Below, piece after piece: positions 1-5,164 of a DNA stretch of 5,164 bases. The stretch is from Betaproteobacteria bacterium HGW-Betaproteobacteria-20 (lineage in GTDB: Bacteria > Pseudomonadota > Gammaproteobacteria > Burkholderiales > Methylophilaceae): the NCBI GenBank assembly GCA_002842195.1, contig PHCL01000126.1, positions 1 to 5,164 on the forward strand, written 5' to 3'. How positions within the stretch are numbered: position 1 is the first letter of the stretch; each line of letters begins with the position of its first letter. Position numbers and translations under genes: made by a program. The notes beneath the pieces were generated by a model, which saw nothing but the letters and a program-made list of their open reading frames with translations, did no database searches and was not told where the DNA came from.

Positions 1-1274
1 GGCAATGAGCCTGCTTTTTTAGTATCAGCCAGATGTGATACAACGTTTTCAACCACCACCACTGCGGCATCCACTAACATACCGATGGCAATAGTCAAAC
101 CACCCAAACTCATTAAATTGGCAGACATATCAAAATTACGCATGAGTAAAAAGGTGAATAATGCTGACAGCGGCAGTATGAAAGCAATGGTCAACGCAGC
201 TCTAAAGTTACCTAAAAACAATACCAGCAATATCAACACCAACACCACGGCTTCTAATAATGCTTTAGTCACGGTATGTACTGCACGCTCTACCAAATTA
301 CCTCGATCATAAAAAACATGAATACTGGTGCCTTTTGGCAAGCTGGGCGCAATTTCAGCAAGCTTCGCTTTTACGCCTTCGACTAATTTCTGCGCATTGG
401 CACCGCGTAAACCCAATACCAAACCCTCTACCACTTCGCCGTTACCATTACTGGTCACGGCGCCATAACGAGTGAGTGAGCCGATGCGCACATCGGCAAC
501 ATCAGCTATTTTGACCGACATGCCTTGCTCACTGCGCACAACGGTATTTTTGACGTCTTCTATAGTTTTAAAGCCGCCTTCGGCACGCACTAACAACGAA
601 CTCTCGCCATCACTGAGTCTGCCGGCACCGCTATTGCGATTATTGTTTTCCAATACGTTTTGCAATGCATTAATCGCCACGCCACGTGCATACATGCGTG
701 CGTTGTCTGGCACAATCTCATAACTGCGTACTAACCCACCCAAAGCATTCACATCGGCCACACCCGGCACTGTGCGCAATTGTGGACGAATCACCCAGTC
801 GAGCAGGCTGCGTTTTTCCTGCAAGCTAAGCGTATCGCTTTCCACCGTAAACATGAACATCTCACCCAAAGGGGTGGTTAATGGTGCCATACCGCCTGAA
901 ATATCAGTGGGTAAGTTGCCCCACACCGCATTCAGGCGCTCGGCTACCTGTTGCCGCGCCCAGTAAATATCTGTTCCGTCAGCAAAGTCCACCGTAATGT
1001 CTGTCACTGCATATTTAGCCACCGAGCGTAAACCAACCTGATGCGGAATACCCAGCATTTCAACTTCTATCGGCGCGGTTATGCGCGCTTCAACTTCTTC
1101 TGGCGTCATACCAGGGGCTTTAATAATAATTTTTACCTGCGTTGAAGATACGTCAGGAAAGGCATCAATTGGTAGTGATTGATACGCCAACGTACCAGCC
1201 GCCGCCAAACCAAGCGTGAAGATCAGCATGAGTAAGCGCTGCGTGAGCGCAAATTGGATGAGTTTAGCTAACAT
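1..1274 (-). CDS. Heavy-metal efflux RND pump, CusA/CzcA family (partial, N-terminal 424 residues)
   Basis: This is the inner-membrane proton-driven pump of a tripartite metal efflux system. The frame runs without a stop from ATG at 1274 to the window edge, giving 424 residues of a family usually about 1,020-1,070 long. Visible parts in order: a short cytoplasmic start (MLAKLIQFALTQR), a first membrane helix at about 14-33, and a periplasmic pore/docking region at about 34-335 opening with the family pattern LPIDAFPDVSSTQV. Helices 2-4 follow from about 341 onward. Helix 4 carries AIGMLVDAAVVVVEN with Asp402 and Glu409, the proton-relay positions of this family. The Asp that begins the DFG motif in CzcA is Ala396 here, as in CusA-like pumps, so copper/silver or another non-Zn substrate is possible. 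The metal-binding cleft residues lie outside the window. The start shares one base with the adaptor's stop (TAATG), with only a weak GGGTGG ribosome site upstream, so translation is probably coupled. The family call is firm; the substrate is open. Confidence 0.96.
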   Translation of the reverse strand, partial: MLAKLIQFALTQRLLMLIFTLGLAAAGTLAYQSLPIDAFPDVSSTQVKIIIKAPGMTPEEVEARITAPIEVEMLGIPHQVGLRSVAKYAVTDITVDFADGTDIYWARQQVAERLNAVWGNLPTDISGGMAPLTTPLGEMFMFTVESDTLSLQEKRSLLDWVIRPQLRTVPGVADVNALGGLVRSYEIVPDNARMYARGVAINALQNVLENNNRNSGAGRLSDGESSLLVRAEGGFKTIEDVKNTVVRSEQGMSVKIADVADVRIGSLTRYGAVTSNGNGEVVEGLVLGLRGANAQKLVEGVKAKLAEIAPSLPKGTSIHVFYDRGNLVERAVHTVTKALLEAVVLVLILLVLFLGNFRAALTIAFILPLSALFTFLLMRNFDMSANLMSLGGLTIAIGMLVDAAVVVVENVVSHLADTKKAGSL

Positions 1275-2374
1275 TATTCGCCACCCAAGCCTAACCATGC
1301 GCCTTTAATGGCAGCAATGCCTGTCACGGCAATTTTTTCATTACCTTTAAACGCCGCATCTACAATCGCCTCATCGCCATGCTCAGAAATAACTTTTACT
1401 TTTAGTGGACTAAAACCAGCACTTGATTGTACAAACACGACGGCCGCCGCGCCTTGCCGTGCAAGTGCGGATTTTGGCACGCTAAAGTGTTGTGCTTGCC
1501 CACCAAGACTAATTTCAGCCTCTACAATCTGGCCTGGTGATAATTTTTCAGCACCTGTGGTGATTTCTGCCCGTAAGTGTAAGGTTTGATCCGCTTTGTT
1601 CACATTACGAATAACAGCGATCAACTTACCACTAGCCTGCAGCTTAGGTACTTGCACTGGCATGCCTATTTTAACAAACGGCAAGCCCTCAAGTGGGGCA
1701 TGGATTTCTAGCCAAAGTGGATTTAATTTGGCAATTCTATAAAGTGGCATTGCCATATCTACATGTTGACCAGCAGTGACCATTTGCTCTAACACCTGGC
1801 CATCAATCGGTGCGGTTAGCGTAATGCCGCTATCCATGCCCGAAGTTGAATTGATTTTATTGATTGCACTATCGCTCATACCGGCCAAGCGTAATGCTTG
1901 CTTGCTTTGCGCCAGGGTCGCGCTAACCTCTGCTTGTGCACTTTCTGCTTCAAGGTAGCGACGTTGCGCAATAATGCCATCTTTAAACAACTCTTTATCG
2001 CGAGATAAGTTTTTTGTAGCGAGTTTATTTTGTGTCATCGCCTGCAGATAATCTTTTTGCAGGCCCAATAAATCCGCGCTAGTTAAATGCGCAACTATTT
2101 GTCCCTTTTTGACCTCTTGCCCAGCGGCAACATACAACCGATCCAACAAGCCAGACTGAGTTGCACTCACTATACGTACTTGACTAACAGGCACAACAAT
2201 TTCTGCAGGAAAGCGCCGGCTACTTAACACGGTGTTTTTGCCGACAGGTGTCACGCTAACGCCCAAGCTTTGTTGTTGAGCAACAGTCATCATCACATCT
2301 GCCGCCTGCACATTGCCTATGAAAGAAAATAAAACAGCGATTGATGTAACGGGTTTAATTGAAAAACAACTCAT
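1274..2374 (-). CDS. Periplasmic adaptor (membrane fusion protein) of the metal RND efflux system, CzcB/CusB family
   Basis: This 366-residue secreted adaptor would bridge the RND pump and the outer-membrane channel. An N-terminal signal peptide has a hydrophobic core at about 9-20 and a likely cleavage after VQA (residue 24). The mature start (DVMMTVAQQQSLGV) matches the family opening of a beta strand followed by a Gln-rich turn. The first half of the lipoyl-like domain is at about 67-98 (SGLLDRLYVAAGQEVKKGQ). An alpha-helical hairpin spans about 99-174, and the second lipoyl half is at about 183-215 (APIDGQVLEQMVTAGQHV). A beta-barrel and a membrane-proximal domain follow to the end, which closes with AWLGLGGE. 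It is shorter than CzcB (about 520) and CusB (about 407), with no extra N-terminal metal-binding extension and no fused CusF-like domain. The start overlaps the channel gene's stop (ATGA) and has a good ribosome site TAGGAG 7 nt upstream. Its stop overlaps the pump's start. Role and family are well supported; the transported metal is not shown. Confidence 0.96.
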   Translation of the reverse strand: MSCFSIKPVTSIAVLFSFIGNVQAADVMMTVAQQQSLGVSVTPVGKNTVLSSRRFPAEIVVPVSQVRIVSATQSGLLDRLYVAAGQEVKKGQIVAHLTSADLLGLQKDYLQAMTQNKLATKNLSRDKELFKDGIIAQRRYLEAESAQAEVSATLAQSKQALRLAGMSDSAINKINSTSGMDSGITLTAPIDGQVLEQMVTAGQHVDMAMPLYRIAKLNPLWLEIHAPLEGLPFVKIGMPVQVPKLQASGKLIAVIRNVNKADQTLHLRAEITTGAEKLSPGQIVEAEISLGGQAQHFSVPKSALARQGAAAVVFVQSSAGFSPLKVKVISEHGDEAIVDAAFKGNEKIAVTGIAAIKGAWLGLGGE

Positions 2375-3627
2375 GGAAGTACTCCTACGGCTTGGTTATA
2401 GCGGGCAATATCCCACTGCACTTGAATTTTTCGGCTGGTAAAAGCCCGTTCTGCCTCATAAGATAATGCCTGCACACGCATCAAACTCACAAGGTCAGTC
2501 TCACCTAATTGAAAAGCCTTTTCTGCAAGTCTTGCGCTTTCTTTGGCAATATCAAATTGCTTAGTCACGATCACCAGTTCGGCTCGACTGACATTCAGAT
2601 TATGTTCTGCTTCATGTAGCATGATGTCCATGACATTTCTAAGCTTTTCTCGCTCGCTTAATGCGTTACCAACACCTAACTCAGCAGCAGCTTTAATGGG
2701 TGCGGAGTGCGATTCACTGCCAAATGGAATACGTACTTTAATACCTACGCTTTCATTGGCAGTATTGTCGAACCCTCCTTTTATGCTACGCATATTGAAC
2801 AACACTTGCAGATTTTCACGGCTTTCTACTTGCGCTAACTCACGCTCCGTTTCAGCCAAACCCACTCTAGACTGCGCTTCAGTCCATATAGACGACTGAC
2901 TATAATCTTCCAAAGAAGACTGCGGCTCTGCAATACTGGCAGGAATCTCCCGCAAGCCCGTGAGCAAGTAATAACGGTTTCGCGCATGCATTACCTCAGC
3001 CTCCGCACGAAGCTTTTCCTTCTCTGCACGTAGCGTTTCTTGTTGCGCTAACATGACATCTGTTTTGGCCATTTCACCCATTTGATAACGTTTTTCAACA
3101 TCACGCTGAAGTTTGCTGGCAAGTTCGAACTTATTAAGCGCCAGCGCAAAATTACTATCGTTAAGTGCAATATCCCACACCGCATCACGTAATTGTCCGG
3201 CCACCTGCAGCTTTAAACTCTCTCGCCCTGCAGTCAGACTGGACTGCGTTGCATCAGCTACTTTTAAACGATTATTACGTTGGTTCGGCAACCAGACAGG
3301 CACCTCCAAATCAGCCTGCCATTCACGCTCGCCACGACCACTACCCAGCGCGTCATTTTGGTGGCCAACACTCACCGCCGGGGTTGAAGGTAACATGGAT
3401 TTTGCCACAATATTTTTTGCGTCCACCCCGAATTCACGCGATTGTAAAGTTGCCTGCATTGGGCTACGAGCCACAGTTTTTTCTAACACTTCGTGCAATT
3501 GCAGGCTTGGATTCACCTTTAATACATCAATGTGGCTGCCCTCATGCGGCATAGAGCTTTCAGCAACTGCAAAAAGTGGAAATAGAGAAAAAAGTGTAGC
3601 GGCTACATTCAGTTGGGTGCGAGTCAT
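2371..3627 (-). CDS. Outer-membrane channel protein of the metal RND efflux system, TolC/CzcC family
   Basis: This 418-residue protein is the first gene of the efflux operon. It would form the trimeric outer-membrane and periplasmic exit duct. A signal peptide (hydrophobic core at about 8-20) ends with cleavage predicted after AVA (residue 22). No Cys follows, so it is not lipidated in the way CusC or OprM are. The body shows the duplicated TolC/OEP pattern: long Ala/Glu/Leu/Arg-rich helices at about 118-225 and 320-395, interrupted by two short strand segments. These are EVPVWLP (108-114) and VGIKVRIPFG (294-303), which are the beta-barrel strands of the two repeats. The helix motif GEMAKTDVMLAQQETLRAE and its second-repeat counterpart GETDLVSLMRVQALSYEAE are typical of CzcC-like channels. 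The length is normal for CzcC. The ATG at 3627 is chosen because it begins the signal peptide and is preceded by AAGGTGA. The stop overlaps the adaptor start by 4 bases. The upstream intergenic region carries a candidate response-regulator box. Confidence 0.95.
   Translation of the reverse strand: MTRTQLNVAATLFSLFPLFAVAESSMPHEGSHIDVLKVNPSLQLHEVLEKTVARSPMQATLQSREFGVDAKNIVAKSMLPSTPAVSVGHQNDALGSGRGEREWQADLEVPVWLPNQRNNRLKVADATQSSLTAGRESLKLQVAGQLRDAVWDIALNDSNFALALNKFELASKLQRDVEKRYQMGEMAKTDVMLAQQETLRAEKEKLRAEAEVMHARNRYYLLTGLREIPASIAEPQSSLEDYSQSSIWTEAQSRVGLAETERELAQVESRENLQVLFNMRSIKGGFDNTANESVGIKVRIPFGSESHSAPIKAAAELGVGNALSEREKLRNVMDIMLHEAEHNLNVSRAELVIVTKQFDIAKESARLAEKAFQLGETDLVSLMRVQALSYEAERAFTSRKIQVQWDIARYNQAVGVLP
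2382..2387 (-). promoter_or_regulatory. Ribosome binding site of the adaptor gene, inside the channel gene's 3' end
   Basis: On the minus strand TAGGAG lies 7 nt before the ATG at 2374, inside the last codons of the channel gene. With the ATGA overlap it supports independent initiation as well as coupling at this junction. Confidence 0.75.
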
Positions 3628-3631
3628 GAAA

Positions 3632-3638
3632 TCACCTT
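3632..3638 (-). promoter_or_regulatory. Ribosome binding site of the outer-membrane channel gene
   Basis: On the minus strand AAGGTGA ends 4 nt before the ATG at 3627. It is a strong Shine-Dalgarno match and fixes the start of the signal-peptide-bearing reading frame. Confidence 0.75.
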
Positions 3639-3745
3639 ATGTTTTAATAGCATGGGTTCTAATTGCTTAGGTTTTAAAAAAAACATAAATTTTGAAGGCC
3701 TAAATTTTAAGTATTTGATTGAGAGACATTACAGGCATAAGTATC

Positions 3746-3760
3746 CTGCATTTATTGCAG
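3746..3760. repeat. Short inverted repeat (5-bp arms, 5-base loop)
   Basis: CTGCA-TTTAT-TGCAG is a perfect dyad located at the predicted transcription start of the efflux operon. It could be a small 5' stem-loop in the mRNA or an operator half-site pair. A 5-bp dyad may also arise by chance. Confidence 0.3.
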
Positions 3761-3766
3761 TCGCGC

Positions 3767-3772
3767 AGTATG
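3767..3772 (-). promoter_or_regulatory. Candidate -10 element of the efflux operon promoter
   Basis: On the minus strand CATACT (compare TATAAT) lies 10 nt downstream of the tandem CTTAAG box. No good -35 hexamer stands at the right distance, which fits an activator-dependent promoter. Transcription would start near 3760 and leave a leader of roughly 130 nt before the ATG at 3627. This is a weak six-base match, and other AT-rich sites nearer the gene cannot be excluded. Confidence 0.3.
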
Positions 3773-3782
3773 ACGGGTAATT

Positions 3783-3799
3783 CTTAAGGGTTTCTTAAG
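3783..3799. promoter_or_regulatory. Candidate PmrA/QseB-type response-regulator box (CTTAAG-N5-CTTAAG)
   Basis: Two identical CTTAAG hexamers are separated by exactly 5 bases (GGTTT on the plus strand), giving an 11-base period. OmpR-family response regulators bind direct repeats with one helical turn of spacing, and the described PmrA/BasR box is a CTTAAG-like hexamer repeated with a 5-base gap. Each hexamer is its own reverse complement, so the box reads the same on both strands and could serve either gene. On the minus strand it lies 10 nt upstream of CATACT, the usual layout for an activator replacing the -35 element. The identity of the regulator is inference; none is encoded in the window. 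Confidence 0.5.
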
Positions 3800-3928
3800 C
3801 TTCATGTTGCTCCCTTAAAGTTAATCATATTTAAATCACAATTATCTAAGAAAGGTGAGCAAAATTACCGTCGCAGCCAGTTAGCATATCGCTTGTATTT
3901 AAAAGTCACATTCGTTAGTCTAGTGGCT

Positions 3929-4366
3929 ATGCCAAAACTACACATTTCTATTCAACTGGCTTGCGCGCAAGCTAATATTCCAGCAAAAGACTTATTCCGT
4001 AAATGGGTAAAAGCGGCTATTCGGGTTGATACCGAAGTAACTATACGCATTGTAGATGAAGCTGAAGGCCGTGCATTAAATAAAGCTTACCGTGGTAAAG
4101 ATTATGCAACCAATGTGCTGACTTTCCCCTTAACCGAGGAACCGCATTTAATGGGAGATATAGTGATTTGTGCACCTGTGGTGGTGGCAGAAGCCTTGGC
4201 GCAACACAAGCCGCTGGCTGCACATTATGCACATTTAACGGTGCATGGCGTACTTCATTTGCATGGTTATGACCATGAAACTGAAGCTCAGGCTGAGCTA
4301 ATGGAAGATCTGGAGACTGCAATTGTTACGAAATTAGGGTATGCTAACCCTTATCTCATTACATAG
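3929..4366 (+). CDS. ybeY: Endoribonuclease YbeY (rRNA maturation and ribosome quality control)
   Basis: YbeY is a small cytoplasmic metal-dependent endoribonuclease needed for correct 16S rRNA 3'-end maturation and for 70S ribosome quality control. The 145-residue product has the family signature HGVLHLHGYDH, with the three metal-binding histidines at 106, 110 and 116. It also has the conserved NKAYRGKDYATNVLTFP block with Arg55; the usual PTN is ATN here and the usual SFP is TFP. The acidic segment after the metal site (ETEAQAELME) and the GDIVIC strand are also typical. The frame extends upstream to a TTG at 3893, which would add 12 hydrophobic residues. ATG at 3929 is preferred because its product starts where family members do and has normal length (about 150). 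Neither start has a good ribosome site. corC follows 8 bases after the stop, a widely conserved pairing. phoH, commonly the gene before ybeY, is not there. Confidence 0.95.
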   Translation: MPKLHISIQLACAQANIPAKDLFRKWVKAAIRVDTEVTIRIVDEAEGRALNKAYRGKDYATNVLTFPLTEEPHLMGDIVICAPVVVAEALAQHKPLAAHYAHLTVHGVLHLHGYDHETEAQAELMEDLETAIVTKLGYANPYLIT

Positions 4367-4368
4367 GA
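4365..4368 (+). promoter_or_regulatory. Ribosome binding site of corC, overlapping the ybeY stop codon
   Basis: AGGA starts within the ybeY TAG stop and lies 6 nt before the corC ATG at 4375. Ribosomes terminating on ybeY would cover this site, which suggests translational coupling of the pair. Confidence 0.65.
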
Positions 4369-4374
4369 CGCCTA

Positions 4375-5164
4375 ATGGCTGTCGAGTCGGAAAAACCTAA
4401 CAATAAACCAGGCTTACTGGAACGCTTAAGCCACTTTTTACTGCGCGAGCCTGAAGACCGCGAGCAGCTCGTAAGCCTGCTACACGGCGCATACGAAAAT
4501 CACTTAATGGATGCAGATTCACTCGCCATGATAGAAGGTGTACTGCAAGTAAGTGAAATGCAAGTGCGCGACATTATGATTCCGCGCTCTCAAATGGATG
4601 TCATCGACATCACCCACACTCCCGAAACATTTATCCCGCATGTCATTGAAACCGCTCACTCGCGTTTTCCTGTGATTGAAGACGACAAAAATGATGTGAT
4701 AGGCATATTACTTGCCAAGGATCTACTACGTTATTACGCGGGTGAAGACTTTGAGGTGCGCGACATGCTACGCCCTGCGGTGTTTATTCCAGAATCTAAG
4801 CGTTTGAATATATTGCTAAAAGAGTTCCGTAGCAACCGTAATCATATTGCCATTGTGGTGGATGAGTACGGCGGTGTGGCTGGCATGGTAACGATTGAAG
4901 ATGTACTCGAGCAAATTGTCGGTGATATTGAAGATGAATACGATTATGATGAAGATGAAGATAATATTATTCAAAATGCAGATGGTCAGTACCGTGTAAA
5001 AGCCCTTACAGAAATCGCCGACTTTAATGAAATTATCGGCACTTCTTTAAGTGATGAAGAATTTTCAACCATAGGCGGCTTAGTAGTGCATCAGTTTGGA
5101 CATTTACCGAAGCGGGATGATGAAATCACCTTTAGCGGACTGCACGTAAAAATACTACGCGCGG
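4375..5164 (+). CDS. corC: CorC/YbeX, CBS-pair protein linked to magnesium/cobalt efflux (partial, 3' end missing)
   Basis: The frame is open from ATG at 4375 to the window edge, giving 263 residues of a protein normally about 290 long, so only the last few dozen are missing. It has no membrane (DUF21) segment, as expected for the soluble YbeX/CorC form. After a charged N-terminal helix region (about 12-60), the first CBS domain begins with [15 protein letters not shown] (64-78). The second includes [20 protein letters not shown], ending near 176. An acidic linker ([14 protein letters not shown], about 184-197) and most of the C-terminal transporter-associated (CorC/HlyC) domain follow (about 200 onward, with [21 protein letters not shown]). 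CorC was named from Salmonella cobalt/magnesium efflux phenotypes linked to CorA, and YbeX has also been tied to ribosome metabolism, fitting its place after ybeY. An apolipoprotein N-acyltransferase gene (lnt) often comes next, beyond this window. Identification is firm; the exact molecular role in this organism is not shown. Confidence 0.95.
   Translation, partial: MAVESEKPNNKPGLLERLSHFLLREPEDREQLVSLLHGAYENHLMDADSLAMIEGVLQVSEMQVRDIMIPRSQMDVIDITHTPETFIPHVIETAHSRFPVIEDDKNDVIGILLAKDLLRYYAGEDFEVRDMLRPAVFIPESKRLNILLKEFRSNRNHIAIVVDEYGGVAGMVTIEDVLEQIVGDIEDEYDYDEDEDNIIQNADGQYRVKALTEIADFNEIIGTSLSDEEFSTIGGLVVHQFGHLPKRDDEITFSGLHVKILRA

Larger units (their letters stand above)
3628..3928. other. Divergent intergenic region between the efflux operon and ybeY
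   Basis: This stretch of about 300 bases separates two divergent transcription units and must hold the promoters of both. It is strongly AT-rich. It holds an A-tract (3675-3683), a direct repeat of TAAATTTT at 3686-3693 and 3701-3708, a small dyad CTGCA-TTTAT-TGCAG (3746-3760), and the tandem CTTAAG box (3783-3799). Five TTAA tetramers fall between 3784 and 3834. No tRNA, convincing coding sequence or transcription terminator is seen. The frame leading into ybeY is open back to a stop at 3785-3787 but offers no ATG or GTG before 3923. Confidence 0.7.

Noticed and set aside
85..966. Plus-strand reading frames at 85-312, 472-723 and 772-966
   Set aside because: They are antisense to the RND pump gene, whose conserved motifs leave no doubt about the coding strand.
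3113..3670. Long plus-strand reading frames (3113-3670 and 3165-3554) opposite the channel gene
   Set aside because: They lie antisense to a clear TolC-family gene, show no recognisable domain, and their composition is what the reverse strand of that gene would give.
3686..3708. TAAATTTT direct repeat with 15-base period
   Set aside because: Low-complexity AT sequence in an AT-rich intergenic region; the match is short and expected by chance.
3855..3884. Nine-codon GTG-initiated ORF (MSKITVAAS) just before ybeY
   Set aside because: Its only purine-rich sequence is too close to the GTG to act as a ribosome site, and nothing else supports translation.
4041..4322. Minus-strand reading frame opposite ybeY
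   Set aside because: The YbeY histidine signature is on the plus strand; the opposite frame is rich in His/Leu/Pro with no family features.
1..5164. CRISPR array, insertion sequence, tRNA/rRNA or defence system
   Set aside because: No spaced repeats, terminal inverted repeats with transposase, tRNA-like folds or defence-family motifs were seen; nearly all of the window is explained by the five genes.

Overview
The window looks like a piece of a moderately AT-rich proteobacterial chromosome. The YbeY and CorC sequences and the codon use fit a betaproteobacterium, possibly of the Methylophilaceae type, but that taxonomic guess is inference from general resemblance only. It holds five protein-coding genes in two divergent blocks: a three-gene tripartite efflux operon on the minus strand (positions 1-3627) and the ybeY-corC housekeeping pair on the plus strand (3929-5164). 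Both the RND pump gene (left edge) and corC (right edge) run out of the window.

Minus-strand block, in transcription order: an outer-membrane TolC-family channel (3627-2371), a periplasmic adaptor or membrane fusion protein (2374-1274), and the inner-membrane heavy-metal-type RND pump (1274 to beyond 1). The junctions overlap (ATGA, then TAATG), so the three are almost certainly co-transcribed and translationally coupled. Together they would form a CzcCBA/CusCBA-type pump that moves metal ions across the envelope using the proton gradient. The RND fourth-helix motif is AIGMLVDAAVVVVEN. It keeps the Asp and Glu but lacks the first Asp of the CzcA-type DFG motif, so it is closer to the CusA pattern than to Zn/Co/Cd pumps. 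The metal cannot be fixed from this window.

Intergenic region (3628-3928): about 300 bases of AT-rich DNA between the divergent genes. Its most striking element is a perfect tandem hexamer, CTTAAG-N5-CTTAAG (3783-3799). This has the layout of a PmrA/BasR/QseB-type response-regulator box and sits 10 nt from a plausible minus-strand -10 element. No regulator gene is visible.

Plus-strand block: ybeY (endoribonuclease for rRNA and ribosome quality control) followed after 8 bases by corC/ybeX (a CBS-pair protein). In many Proteobacteria phoH (ybeZ) lies directly upstream of ybeY. Here that position is taken by the divergent efflux operon.
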